Shown here piece by piece: positions 44,968 through 58,000 of a stretch of 64,000 nucleotides of DNA (the stretch's first letter is position 1; each line of letters opens with the position of its first letter). The position numbers were made by a program, and so were the translations under genes. This DNA is from Lithodes maja. Lineage: Eukaryota > Arthropoda > Malacostraca > Decapoda > Lithodidae. The DNA lies in the NCBI GenBank assembly GCA_037953745.1, contig JBAKBP010012381.1, positions 1-64,000 of the forward strand. The letters are read 5' to 3'. The notes beneath the pieces are model-generated. The model saw only the letters and a list, made by a program, of their open reading frames with translations. It had not been told where the DNA came from and did no database searches.

Positions 44968-45760
44968 AGCAAGAAGAGCCATTTTTTTAAAGTTTCATAA
45001 AAAAACGTTGTACTGTCGGAGCCGCAATACAAAAGATTTGGTATAATAAACCAAAATCAACAGAAATAAGGGAATATACCCTACTTCTGAAGAAAAAAAA
45101 ACTACTGTATAGTGATATTGTTTAATTTACTTATATTCACAATGCTTAGGAAAAACATATGTCTCACATTTCTATAAATCATAACGATTTATGAATATAC
45201 TGTAGACCTTTTCGAAGTTGAATTACAAACAAAAACTAATGCTGAATGTGTTTAATGATACCTTCGTTTTGAAGGAATAATTATTTTTTCTGAAGCTTCT
45301 GGAGCCACACTAGTGTCCTTAAAGAGCCACATGCGGCTCCTGACCCATAGGTTGCCGAACCCTGCGCTAGACATATCGAAGGCCTTAGCTAGAGTCTGGC
45401 ACAAATATTTAATTTCTAAACTACCTTCCTTCGGTTTCTATCCTCCATCTGTGCCTTTCCGGCCGTTTCATAGCTGCAGTTGTGGAGGGCCATCGCTCAC
45501 TTCCTCATCCTATCATCTCCGTTGTTCCTCAGGGCTCTGTCCTATCTCCCATTCTCTTTCTAATTTTCATAAATGATCTTCTCAACTATACCTCCAGTCC
45601 CATCCTTTCATACGCAGACGACTCTCCCTTACACTACTAAATTAATTTTCCAAAACGCCCCAGCTAGCTATCACTCAAAACAAACGTAATGAATCCATAG
45701 AACACTTGTCTGCTGATCTAACTACTATTTCCAATAGGGAAAGAGAAAACCTTGTTGCCT

Positions 45761-46227
45761 TTAACCCTTAACCGACGGTGACCGTCACATGACGGGAGAT
45801 ATATTGGCTACCCCTGCGGTGACCTTCATATGAAGGGCCCCATTTTGAGTATGTAATAAGCTCTGAGAGAAAGTACGCGCATTGGGAGGACAATAGGTGG
45901 GCTCTGACCGCTCGGCACCACCGCAGGGCCGTCTCTGACACCACCGCCGGACCTCGTGGGACTAGGGAAAAAATGCGAAGATTACCTTATTTTAGGGTAT
46001 TTTCACCTTTGGTTACGTGATCGCTGCAAGAGAAACCGTGGTCGTACACGGATCATTCAAATGTCATTGGAAAGCTCTATTATCGCCCTTTCACGAACAT
46101 ATAATTGTATTACACTCTGGGTCTTGTTTATACATGAAGAAATCATGGAATGAAGCTCATTTTTTGTAAATATACTCGCCCAGCAATAAGGTCATGTCAA
46201 CAAGCATGCCCGCTCGTTGGGAATTAA
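45761..46227. repeat. TTAA-flanked MITE (subfamily 2)
   Basis: TTAA at 45761-45764 and 46224-46227. It begins CCCTTAACCGACGGTGACCG. It splits LINE-K between VAF and NAS, which join when it is removed. Its core (GCTCTATTATCGCCCTTTCA and CTCTGGGTCTTGTTTA) is shared with the MITE at 20098-20584. Confidence 0.72.
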
Positions 46228-46486
46228 TGCTTTCATAACCCAATTTCTCCATTTAATTACCCGTCCAGAACTCCCAGAGGACTTTCCCTTATTCTTCAAA
46301 AATACATAATTAATCCTTCATCTTCTCTCAATATTCTTGGTGTCTCTTTTTCTTCTGCTCTCACTAACCATATTACCAGCCTTGCTAAGGCAGCCTCACA
46401 GAAACTGGGTGTGCTAAACTGCCTCAAGGGGTTCTTTACCCCTGCCCAGCTTCTTGCTCTGTACAGGGGTATGGTGCGTCCTTTTA

Positions 46487-48150
46487 TCAACTCTGCGTAA
46501 GCAGAGTTTGGTATCGCCCCCCCGTATAGTGGGTACCACACGAAAAAAATGTCTGTCGTCGTCGTCGTCGTCGTCTGTCTCGGAACTCCTCCTAGACCGT
46601 TGGACGGATTTTTACCAAATTTCACACGAACATTTGTTGCGTGAATGCAAACGTCAGTCAAAAAAGATTTTTTGAATTTATGCAATAGTTATGATTTTAG
46701 GTCCAAACTATGGTTTCCCCCCCCCACCCCACCTCAGCAATGATGGCGTTCTGGGAGCGAAAACATCTCGCTACGTATTTGCTAGGTTAAGTATGTTTAG
46801 TTTGCATTAGAAGTGATGGTAGTAATATTTGGATTTATGGTGATAGTAGTGATAATGGTGATAATTGTAGTGATGATAGTTGTAGTTGTATTGATGATGA
46901 TGACAATAGTGATGATGATGACAGTAGTAGATATGATGGTGACAGTAATAGTAATGATGGTCATAATAGTAGTGATGATGGTGACAAGTAATGATGATAG
47001 TTATAGTAATAATAATAAAGTAGACGTGCCGTTTTGCCCAAAATCAAAACGGCATACCCAACTCTGCGAGGGGTTACCATCATCACTACTAATACCATCA
47101 TCAATCACAATCAACATAATCACTACTACCGCCATCATCACTAAAACTGCCATCATCACTACAACTGCCACAATCATCATGAGTACTGTCATCATCACCA
47201 TTACTATGATCATCATCACTACTACAATTACAATTATCACTACTACTCTCACCATCGTCACTGTCCATTGTCACTAGCATCTTAATCACTACTATCAACC
47301 ATCATTACTAATATCATCACCACCATCTTACAATCATCATTACTACTGTTAACATAATCACTACTACTATAACCATCATCATTACTACTGTCACAAATAT
47401 TACCATAATTTATTCTACTGTCACCATCATCACTACTACTGCCATCATCACCATTACTATGAACTTCATCACCACAACTATCGTCATCATCACTACAAAT
47501 TTCACCATCCTCACTACTACTCACCATCATCACTAATACTCACACCATCGTCACTACCATCAACACTACTGTCATTATTATCACTACAACTATCATCATT
47601 ACTTGTCACCATCATCACTACTATTATGACCATCATTACTAATACTGTCACCATCATATCTACTACTGTCATCATCATATCTACTACTGTCATCATCATC
47701 ACTACTGTCATCATCATCACTACTGTCATCATCATCAATACAACTACATCCATCATCACTACAATTATCACCATTATCACTACTATCACCATACATCCAA
47801 ATATTACTACCATCACTTCTAATGCCAACTAAACTAACTTAACCTAGCAAATACGTAGGGAGATGTTTTCGCTCCCAGAACGCCATCATTGCTGGGGGGG
47901 GGGGGGGGGGGGGTTGAACCATACTTTGGACCTAAAAGCATAACTATTGCATAAATTCAAAAAATCTTTTTTGACTGATGTTTGCATTCACGCAACAAAT
48001 GTCTGTGTGAAATTTGGTGAAAATCCGTCCAACGGTCTAGGAGGAGTTCCGAGACAGACGGACGACGACGACGACAACATAAAATTTTTGTTTTCGTGTG
48101 ATACCCACTATACGGGGGGGCGATACCAAACTCTGCTTACGCAGAGTTGA
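46487..48150. mobile_element. Foldback-type element with long inverted repeats and ATG/CAT-rich core
   Basis: Terminal arms of about 300 bp (46487-46790 and 47850-48150) are reverse complements. Each begins TCAACTCTGCGTAAGCAGAG, itself a small palindrome, and each includes a (GTC)n run. The inside is largely degenerate GATGATGGT-type tandem repeats in both orientations (46813-46995 and 47085-47830), around a hairpin GCCGTTTTG...CAAAACGGC near 47030-47055. Met-rich ORFs here are repeat artefacts. No target duplication was identified. The right end abuts the BEL-2 LTR. Confidence 0.75.
46813..47830. repeat. Degenerate GATGATGGT/ACCATCATC tandem arrays
   Basis: The left array is on plus as GAT-rich and the right array as CAT-rich, so they can pair. 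They encode only low-complexity Met/Val/Ile or Asp/Ser strings. Microsatellite expansion inside the foldback element. Confidence 0.85.
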
Positions 48151-48935
48151 TGACAGTAGTATCGTATAAATACGGTAGAATATGACTCTTTTGTGATCTC
48201 TTATGTCTGATGTCACGATCTCTCCTACAGCACGACGTAGGACGAGTAGATCGTATATTATAAGATTGTAAATAAGTTAAGTTATAAAAGGCCTAATATG
48301 CTATTAAGCAATATTGCCATGGTCTTATGTAGTATATATGAATTTATCGTATATTAAATCGTATAGAGCAACCTAAATGCGGTACGATAATTTGGGCTCC
48401 TGGCGGTTTGCCAAGGCAGCAAGGTGTGCTTTTCAGGTACGTCAGAGCCTTCACGAACACCAACCAGTTAACATCTAATTTTCCGCCCTCAGTTGATCGT
48501 GCTTTTGTGCCTGTAATCACAATACACACACACTCAGCTACACCATCACGACGCTCTCATCGACATCATGACTGACTGATAGATAAGCATACATTATATA
48601 ATCATGTCCATTCCCATGTAATCATTTATTCTTTCTTTAACTTGACTTGTGTCTTGGGACCGAAGTCTCGTTCCCCATTGTCCACCACCATATTGGGTAA
48701 ACGTTCTCCCTTGCCTCATTGCCACGTGGAACTATTGGTGAGTTAATTCCTGGCTAATATTAACCCTTATTATAACCTTACCCTATATATACATTTGTTA
48801 TGTGAGACCTTTGGATATAAATTAGCTTGTTTCAGATTGAATTCAATTTAGATATAGAGTAGTTTTCATTTAGATTGATTTTATTTGATTCATTATAGCT
48901 TAGTAATATTTAACTTCCATTGATAGTTTACCACA
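48151..48935 (+). repeat. BEL-2 5' LTR
   Basis: It starts TGACAGTAG (or TGATGACAG at 48148, overlapping the foldback end) and ends TTTACCACA before the primer site. The left edge is uncertain because the 3' LTR is not in the window. Confidence 0.6.
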
Positions 48936-48936
48936 T

Positions 48937-48955
48937 TGGTGCCCAGACCCGGGAA
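48937..48955 (+). other. BEL-2 primer-binding site
   Basis: TGGTGCCCAGACCCGGGAA sits one base after the LTR end. TGG pairs with a tRNA CCA terminus. The primer tRNA is not identified. Confidence 0.6.
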
Positions 48956-49347
48956 TTAGCTACCAGTAAGGGATTTTAAGGCAATGAACAAGGGGACATA
49001 TAACAGGATGCAGGAACAACTCTATGATAAACTGGCAAGGCTAGCCAAGCGATGGTTAGAGCCGGAATGCAGGGTCACATCGTTGCGCCTGCCTAAGTCC
49101 TGCTTCCCACCCATCATCTTTCCCCAGTAATTTTCTTTTCCGTTTCGGACTTCCTGTGACTATTATGACCTGACCTAACATTTTTTCTTGTTCAATATGA
49201 TCCATTAGTAGGTATTGCTATTTAGTGTACTATTTTTTCTCCATAACATAGAAGTCCGCCGGTTGGCGTCTCTTAATTAGACTATTATTTGGCCGTTGTT
49301 TTTGTAACGTAACATTTAGATACATAGCCTATAGGCTCACATGCAAA
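48956..49347 (+). other. BEL-2 leader
   Basis: A 390-bp non-coding stretch between primer site and gag-pol start. No other feature recognised. Confidence 0.5.
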
Positions 49348-52300
49348 ATGGATAAAAACGATAAAGAGACACCGTCTAGTGGGGTGCTGATCAAAGCCCC
49401 TAAAAATCAAAGGGCGGGACTTCGGGGAGTATTAAATAGGCTAATTGTGGACGTCAACACTTTCATCACTACTGCTGAACTAGAGGAATTGGAGGCTAGA
49501 TTAGAAAACGTCCAGGCTACCCACGGTCGTATTACGGCTCTGAGTGAGGTGATTGTGGCTGACATGATAGAGGAGGAAGAGATAGTCACAGAGTGTGATA
49601 ATCGCGCCCTCTATGACGAACCTGTCTTTAGAGCGAAGTACCTATTACAGCGTGCTGTCGCAAGTAAGAAGGGAGGCGATAATGAGGCCCATAGAAGGGC
49701 AGACCCAAAACACACTGTACACCTCCCAAAGCTCAATCTTCCTACATTTGGGGGCAAGTTAACCGAGTGGTTAGCCTTTTGGGACGTGTTTCGATCTGCG
49801 GTTCATGAATCCTCTTTGGATAATGTCCGCAAGTTTTACTATCTAAAGGGACAAATGGAAGGAGAGGCCTTACAATTAATAGAGGGTTTTGCAGTAGTGG
49901 GTGGTAGTTATCTTGAAGCGGTACACTTATTAGAGTCCACATACGGGGATAGAGAGCAGTTGAAAATGGCCCATGTCGTTGCCTTGTTGGGGCTCGCAGA
50001 ACCACAGTATAAGGTTGATGAGTTGACAAACTTCAGGGCAAATATGGAGTGCCATACTCGATCGCTAGACACCCTAGGGCTTACCACGCAGGAAATGATA
50101 GTCATTATCTTGCGGCAGAAGCTTCCTATGGCAATACTTGATAAGGTAAGATCATTTGAACTGGGGGAGTTCAAAACTCAGTTCAGCAAGGAGATCAATA
50201 ATCTACAGTTGAACAAAGGGAGAATGTATGTGTCGGGAGGGAGTGAGAATGTGGAGAAGAGGGGAACAATAAGCATGACAGTGGGGACTAAAGTAAAGAA
50301 AGAGGGTGTGTATAAGAAACCTGCTCAGATTCTATGTAAGCTATGTAACAACAAACATAAATGGAGTTTCTGCATAAAATACCCAACAAATGAGACAAAA
50401 CTAGCACAGGCGAAAAGATTGAAGCTATGTGTAGGTTGTCTAAGTGGGGAACATGGTAAGCAGGGACAATGTACTGCTACATACTTAAGGCCCTGTCGGC
50501 ACTGCAAAGGACATCACTTTGATAAGTTGTGTCCTACAGCGGATAAAGTCAAAGACGTCAAAAATGAGGGTACTACAACTGTGACACTAGGTAGCACGCA
50601 AGACACCACTATATTGCCCACAATACAGATTCCCATGGAAGGTAATGACGGTAACAAAGTTTGTCGGGTACTTCTAGATCAAGGGTCTCAACGTTCCTTT
50701 ATAAAGAGGTCCGTACTAGTGGGACTGAAGCACCGAATCGTAGGGGCTGAGACTCTTCGATTACAGGGCTTCACAGGGGTTACTGATAAACAAGACTACG
50801 AGATAGCGGAGATTTCATATTTCTATCGTAAAAACCGGTACTTTATGACTTGTATCGTAGTAGACACCCTACCAGAATATGTATCTGTGGGTGTGAAGAA
50901 GGTGGAACACGCATTACGTAGCAAAGGGGTTAACTTGTCAGATCCCATGGGAAATCAGAGTGAGGTGCATGTTCTACTTGGTGTAGATCATTATTATGAA
51001 GTAGTATACCCTGGATTTAAAAAGATGTGTGGTGTAGTTTTAATCCCCACTAAATTTGGATACTGCATGAGCGGAAAGGTGCATACTACACAGTCAAAGG
51101 TCCTGGTCGACACGGTCTCGATATATAGAGTCAATGTAACCGCGGCAGAGGAGTTGGGAAGGGAGGATTCCCAACCTAGTGACCCTAAGATGGCTGCCGA
51201 GTTCGACCTGGAACGACTGTGGAGATTGGATCACATAGGCATTAATCCTATGGAGACTGATTATGACTCGGAAGTTGCGCTACAAAGGTTTGACGAGTCT
51301 GTGTGCTACTGTGCCTCAGACAAGCAATATAAAGTTAGTTTACCCTGGAAGAACAGTGAGATAAGCCTGCCTACCAACTATGGTTTGGCATTAGGTCGCT
51401 TGCGCGCATTGCAGCGGAAATTGTCTAACGAACCGAGCACGCGCCAGGCGTATGTCGATGTATTTCGGAGTTATGAGGATAGGGGCTTTATAGAGAGAGT
51501 CGATGTCAGGGAACCGTGTAAGAAGGGTAGGGTTCACTATCTGGCCCATCATGGGGTAAAGAAAGACAGCGTCACCACACCCATACGGGTGGTGTATGAC
51601 TGCTCTGCCCACCAAGGACAACAACCCAGTCTAAATGACTGCCTGTTGACAGGTCCGTCCATGGTGTCGGACCTGTCCCAACATCTATTGCGGTTTAGGC
51701 TGGGGAAGTATGCCTATACCAGTGACATCGAGAAGGCATTCTTGATGGTCAAGCTAAAGGAGGAAGATAGAGATGTTACCCGCTTTCTTTGGTTCGGCGA
51801 CATTAGCGACTCTGGAAGTCCCATCATAATATACCGTTTTCGGGTTGTACTCTTTGGGGCCACTTGCTCGCAGTTTTTGTTAAATGCCACAATCAGAAAA
51901 CATCTAGCGGACACTCATGAGGACACAAGTAAACTATCTCGCGGATTATACATTGACAATTTGCAGGGTACTAGCGATAGTCAAAATGATTTGTTATATG
52001 CATACTGGCAAGCACGCAGATTGTTTGCGGATGCACATCTATTTCTCCGCGAGTGGGTTACTAATAGTGAAGATCTTCAGAGTTTAATACAGGTGGATGG
52101 TACGGCATCTCTTAACCAGGAAAAGTCCAGAAATTTGGGGATGATCTGGCAACCTAAACATGACATACTAACTTTTCAAACAAGGTCTTTTGCTCAGCAG
52201 ACAGGAGCGCACACCAAAAGAAGTCTGTTGAGCAAAGTTGCGCAATTTTTTGATCCTTTGGGTCTAGCATTACCTGTTACCATAAGGGCTAGGATTCTAA

Positions 52301-52691
52301 TGCAGGAAGTTTGGAGACGTAAGATAGGATGGGATGACAGTTTGCCCGAGGACCTGAATGACCAAGGGACATTGTTGTTGAATGAATATGCCATCCTATG
52401 TACTAAACCTATACCTCGTAAAGTGGCGGCGTTCGGTGACGTTACGTTACACACGTTTTGCGATGCTAGCGCCACGGCATATGGGGTAGCCATATATGTT
52501 GTTACTTCATTTGGGGCACATTTAGTTACAGCCCGGGCCAAGGTAGCCCCGGTTAAAAAGGTAACTATCCCTAAAATGGAATTGACTGCCATGCTGCTAT
52601 TAGCACGTCTGGTGCAACATGTACGCGCAGCATACGAGAGCGAATTTAATATTGAAATCGTTCATGTATGGTGCGATAGTCAGGTCGCACT
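49348..52691 (+). CDS. BEL-2 gag-pol, N-terminal part (Gag, protease, RT, start of RNase H)
   Basis: The start is the ATG at 49348. Gag has a DUF1759-like segment (LPKLNLPTFGGKLTEW near residue 126) and three zinc motifs (CKLCNNKHKWSFC near 329, CVGCLSGEHGKQGQC, CRHCKGHHFDKLC). The protease motif LLDQGSQRSF is near 441. RT has VVYDCSAHQG near 747, SDIEKAFLM near 790, and YIDNLQGT near 867, with Asn where most RTs have the second Asp. RNase H starts FCDASATAYG near 1037 and reaches CDSQVAL near 1110. There Gypsy-2 interrupts at 52692, and the apparent ORF end at 52866 is LTR sequence. The product would package and copy the element RNA in virus-like particles. Confidence 0.88.
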
Positions 52692-54547
52692 TGTTACGAC
52701 CGGGCACTCGGGTACACTAGGGCTCTTACACAGGACTCGAGTATGGCTCGCTGCCACAACGGAAACACACGATCCCAACCCCAGAGTACTGCCAGCCGAA
52801 CAAAAAACGCCACTACCCTCCAGAGTTCTATCTGCTATAACGGGGTATACAAGAACTCGGTACTAGCGTTTCACACAACAGACTAATAGCAAGACGGGAG
52901 TTATCTAGTCTGGTCAACAATCAAACAAAGAAGAAAGTACTACAACACTAAAGAATAGTGTTGGCCGAAGCCGAAGTAATCCACCCTTGAACTAAGAACT
53001 TAAGAAGTCCTCCACCCTCTACTTCGGATCGGCACTATTACGTTACGTTAAACAATAGTCCTCGAGCATCAAGCAAGGAATCTTATGATAAGTTAGATGC
53101 TTCTCGAATACTCATAAGAAGTAAGTATCGGATTTTGAACAGCAATTTAATGAATAACTCACTGGTAATTAAAGGCTTTAAATTGACATAAGAAGAATTA
53201 TAAGAATAAGCAATAGGATATGGCAAACATTAAGAAGAAGTACTCCGACAATGCACTGGCAATAGCCTACTAAGATTGTGCTCGTGGGCCACTAATCTCT
53301 GAAGTAGCTAAGCGTGCCACACATGAAATCAATAGTGCTTAAACAATAATATACATAAGGAGAAGCTTCAATACTATGCTGTATCTGCTGGTCGAGCAAA
53401 GTCTAGCTGGGATATCTAAGGTTAAGAGACAATGGCTGAGCAAGCGGCTCGTAGCCTAGCGAGGTCCTTAAGACTGTGCGGCCAAATTACGATAATTGAC
53501 GGGATGCTCTCTTGAGAGATCCAGATCACTAGTATCTGGTTCTCTCCTGGCGATCCTCTCAAAGTCAAGCAAATGAGATAACACAGTGTTGGGTGGCATA
53601 GGCAAAAGCCCTCACTCGCAACACAGTGCTAAACTCCCACGGTACACAGTCAGAAAGACCACCTAGGCGTTCCACGTCTCCGTTGCAATTGTACTGGTTC
53701 AACCGCAACCTAGTACTCATAGGAAATCACAACTCAGAAACCCTATCCCAGTCTAGCATTGCCTAAACCAGCAGAAAACAGGAACATGAATAATCGCACA
53801 CAGGGAAATGCATATACGAGTGCAACAAACATCAATCAATCCTATTCTAGTTAACCCTTCCAAAAATAGGCTATCTAACAGGCACTTATCTCGTGAGAAC
53901 TCAAGCGATAATACTTTGGCTGACTAAATCTGCACCAAAGGGGTCATGGAGGTTAAACAGGGACGAGAAGAGAAGAAGATAGGCTGTTCAGAGAGTAGAG
54001 AAAGTTCACATCAGTCGGAAGAATATGGATAGTTGCAAGGGATATGAGAAGTCGCTTTGCCTGATGAGTTCTGAGTAAAGCATGGCGAGACCTCCCTTTT
54101 TATACTCGGCCCTCTAGCGGCATATCTCAAACTACTTAAGGACCGCCCACTGGCAATCATGACGTCATATTCTCTCTCAATCTGGGATCGACAAAGAACT
54201 TCCCACGCGCTGAGAGGAAGGAAGGGAGGAGGGAGGAGGGAATTAGGCCTATCTGCCCGCGTGGCGCACTCACTGGTCCCCGTTACGTAATATCTCTCTC
54301 TCTCTCCTCTCATCATTACATATAAGTCCCACACACAATACTTATAACTAATGATATAAAATAGAACTCGTTGACTCAGATGAAAACAAAATACATATTT
54401 ATAATACTTATAGTACAACGGCTCACATAAACTAAGTTAGGAAACTCTACACAGACTACAGCCAAAGTTCCTGCCCTGACGATCCTAGCGAGAGTGGGGC
54501 CTGACTGGGCGTTCTGTACAGCATGCTCATACTCGACATGCGTCACA
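52692..54547 (-). repeat. Gypsy-2 3' LTR (element sense)
   Basis: On plus it reads TGTTACGACC...GCGTCACA. It matches 60370-62225 across its length. A TATAAAAA box lies on minus at 54104-54097. Short ORFs inside are unsupported. Confidence 0.93.
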
Positions 54548-55060
54548 CCTCCCCCAAGATTTTACTTGCTCAACCCTGAGCTAAAATCTGATATACAGAA
54601 CCCCATCAAACCCCTCACACCCAGCGACCGCATGGCACTAAAACAACGCTGAGTTTATCACTAAAACACATCTTATAAAAAAAAAATTCACATTTCATAA
54701 CTCCTCCCAACAATAGTAAAAGACATAATATCATGCTCCCAGAGCGAGCTTACAGCAGCTCAGCCGTTTGATAGTTCGTGGACTACTCAAACACTATAGG
54801 CTGTGACAAACTTATACAATTATCTATATAAAAAAGAAAGAGTTTTTATATGATTTTTATATTTTAATATGTTTTTTTCCGGCTGCACTATAAGGGCAGC
54901 CTATTTTCTTCTATACCAAACGCTCAACAATCCTGCTTTACGACCCAATACGCTGGGCTACAACCGCGAGCCAACAAGCACCAAGCGCAAAATACTACTC
55001 AAACCAAAGCAGGAGGCTACCCGTGTGTCAATCTCTTCGGGATCATACACCTGTGATAGC
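54548..55060 (-). other. Gypsy-2 3' untranslated region with polypurine tract
   Basis: On minus it ends AATCTTGGGGGAG directly before the LTR start TGTGACGC. The purine run should prime plus-strand synthesis. The rest is non-coding and partly resembles 10648-10830 of Gypsy-1. Confidence 0.7.
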
Positions 55061-58000
55061 CTACGACTGATCATCTACCCTCGATAAACAATCCGCAATC
55101 ACATTGTCACATCCCGCAATATGCCGGATGTCCAGGTTATACTCCTGCAACATCAATGACCACCGGGTCAGTCTCATATTGCGATTGTGAAATTGATTTA
55201 GGAATCTCAAAGGGTGATGATCAGTGTAGATAACCACGACTGGGCCATAGGCTGGAACATACACCTCGAAGTGCCTGAGTGACAGCACAATCGCCAGTAA
55301 TTCCTTTTCTATTGTAGAATAGTTCTTTTGTGCAGCATTGAACTTCTTAGAAAAGAAACTTACTGGGTGTTCCACACCTTCATTGTCTGTCTGTAGCAAG
55401 ACGGCACCAGCCCCTACACCACTAGCATCTGTTGCCAGCTGAAAAGGCCTGTTAAAGTCTGGGGCCCTGAGTATCGGGTGAGTACACAGCAAATGCTTCA
55501 CTAAATTAAAAGCCTTTTCACACTCAGGCGCCCACAAAAACTTTTTGTCTTTAGATAACAAATCTGTGAGAGGTGCCAACACCGTGGAGTAACCTTTTAT
55601 AAAGCGTCTGTAGTAGCCTATCATACCCAAGAATCTCATGATCTGCTTCTTGGTGGTTGGGTGCGGAAATTTATTGATAGCCTGTACCTTGTTCTGAGGG
55701 GGGCACACCTGTCCCCTTCCCACTACAAACCCAAGGTACTGCACAGTGGCTTTTACGAAGTCACACTTTGCCAAATTTACTACCAGACTTGCTTCACTAA
55801 GTTTCCGGAACAAGGTCTCCAGGTGCTCACAATGGCTCTCAAAGTCGTCATCATAAATGATTACATCGTCCAAGTATACGGTGCAATTTGGAATGTCCTT
55901 GACAATTTCATTCATCAGGTTCTGAAACGTTGCTGGTGCATTCTTAAGTCCGTAGGGCATAACATTACACCGGTAAGTACTCCCGTCCACCACAAAACCA
56001 CATACCTCTTTAGCGCGCTCGGACAAAGGTACTTGCCAGTAACCTTTTACTAAATCAACTTTAGACAAAAACCGAGCATTACCAATTTTATCAACACTAT
56101 CATCAACCCGAGGAAGAGGATATGGGTTAGTTGGAGTCAAACCGTTTAGCCTACGGAAATCAATACAGAAGCGTACCTTGCCATCTGGTTTAGGCTGCAG
56201 TGTTACGGGGGAAGTCCATTTAACGGTACCTTTCTCTATCAACCCTCTACCGAGCATATACTCCAACTCATCCCTCAGAGCGGGTAGTTTTATGGGGGGC
56301 ACACGGTATGGGATTGACTTAAAGGGTAGATGGTGCCCCACGTCAACATCATGCATAGCCTGAGTAGTGAGGCCTGGATGTTCAGCGAATACAGTGGGGT
56401 ATAAACCGAGCAACTGACGGATAGCTTCAAATTGCGGCTCAGGCAAATGGGCTATAGCCTCGTCAGCCCTTAGGCTCGAGTTCCCCGCCCACTGATCCGC
56501 TGAAACATGGTGATCCCAGCTATCCTCCTCTGAAGCTTGACTGTCCCCCTCTCCTTCTCCACCACGGCCGCAACAAGCCAACACAGGGACAGTGAGAGGC
56601 TCAGAGGGGCGCCTCACATACTCTTTTATCAGGTTCACGTGACATAACTGATTCTTCTTCCTCCTGTCTGGAGTGGCAACAAGGTAATCTAGGTCCGAAA
56701 TTTTCTCCACAATTTTATAGGGTCCAGTATACTTCGCCGACAAGGGGTTACCCACCAAAGGCAACAAAATCAACACCTCCTGTCCCACAATGAACTCCCG
56801 GAGCTTCACTTTGCGATCATACCTGTCCTTCATTAAAGCTTGTGACCCTGTTAAATTCCGACCTGCCATCTCCAGACTCTTAAGCATGCGCTCACGGCTT
56901 TCAAACACATACTTCAACAAGGAACAAGGCGGCACAGTTCCTTCCCAAATTTCCCGCAGCATATTAAGGGGGCCCCTGACTCGGTGTCCAAAAATCAGCT
57001 CGTTTGGACTAAATCCCAGGCTCTCACCAGGCACTTCCCGAGCAGCAAACAGTACATACGGCAATCCAAGATCCCAATCTCTTCCGTTATCAGCACAATA
57101 ACACCTGAGCATGCTTTTAAGGGTGGCATGCCACCGCTCAAGCACCCCTTGGCTCTCAGGGTCATACGCTGACGATACCACCGCCCGTATTCCATGCTGT
57201 TGCATTGTTTGCTTAAAGAGATTGGAGGTGAAATTGGACCCCTGATCAGACTGAATCTCCTCCGGGTACCCGTACCTTGAAAAGTACCACAACAAGTTAC
57301 TGACTACCGTCTTAGCCATGCCGTTTTTCATGGGGTATGCATCGGGGTATCTAGTGGCAACATCCATGATGGTTAACAAAAATTTATTACCAGCCTTTGT
57401 GGGAGGGAGGGGACCAACCATGTCAACAACAATCTTACTAAAAGGTGGCCCAATTACAGGAATAGGGTGCAACGGAGCTTTAGGAATAACTTGGTTTGGT
57501 TTCCCGACCCGTTGACAAATATCACATGAGTTTATCCAGGACTGCACATGAGACTTCATCCCCGGCCACCAAAACAACTTCCCCAAAGCCGCCACCGTTT
57601 TTCTTACCCCCAAATGTCCTGCCAGCGGTGTGTCATGCGCCAAACTCAGTAGGCTATCCCTGCACTCCCGCGGCACCATCAACTGGTCCACTACCCCGGA
57701 CCCCATCTTCCAGCTACGGTTAGGGTCTTGAAAACGCCGATACAGGATGCCATCTAAATAAAAAAAATCTCCCGGCTGTGCATCACCGTCCTCGTCGAGC
57801 TCCACAGCTCCATTAGCACACGTTTGGAGCTCAGGGTCCTCCAGCTGCAACCGACGTATATCTGAGGGTGCCAAGCGATCTAACTGCTCCCGGAGCAATG
57901 CATGACCCTCCCCGATACTGAGCTGCTCCCTCTGTCTCTCTCGATGTTCATAACGTTGCTGTCGTGGAGACTCGTCATGCCCAGCCTCGTCACTCTCGAT

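Larger units (their letters stand above)
44095..45364. mobile_element. Non-autonomous hAT element
   Basis: The 8-bp target duplication CGCTAGAC lies at 44087-44094 and 45365-45372. Ends are CAGTGGTCAGCAACC and GGTTGCCGAACCCTG, imperfect inverted repeats of the hAT type. The LINE-K frame (IALDISKA) is continuous if the element is removed. 1270 bp with no transposase. Most of it is occupied by a second nested TTAA element. Confidence 0.85.
42165..46486 (+). pseudogene. LINE-K: decayed jockey-like LINE ORF2
   Basis: Plus-strand blocks in order. Endonuclease start at about 42190 (IYFCGIRGHSS). After a SINE, YYLYPQFRAKGGCCIYVGNN and SILGDFSVHHHQWLSS (42787-43038), then FSPLGSSDHKLISV (43041-43394). 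Linker and RT start at 43418-43759 (LSSKKAYGLDGVPPVVLKK) and about 43790-44080. RT core follows the hAT at 45373 onward (ISKALARVWH, VPQGSVL-like, SYADDS). The C-terminal part reaches 46486 (KLGVLNCLKGFFTPAQLLALYRGMVRPF), where the foldback element begins. Many stops and frameshifts mark it as long dead. Its sequence resembles LINEs I associate with crab genomes. Confidence 0.8.

Noticed and set aside
46813..47832. Met/Val/Ile-rich and Asp/Ser-rich open frames
   Set aside because: They come from GAT/CAT tandem repeats in all frames. Low complexity, not genes.
52692..52866. Last 58 codons of the apparent 1172-codon BEL-2 frame
   Set aside because: This is Gypsy-2 LTR sequence read in frame by chance. 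The real protein continues at 62230.
54011..54418. 135-codon minus frame, also at 61689-62096
   Set aside because: An identical frame in both Gypsy-2 LTRs. No domain, and LTR conservation alone explains it.
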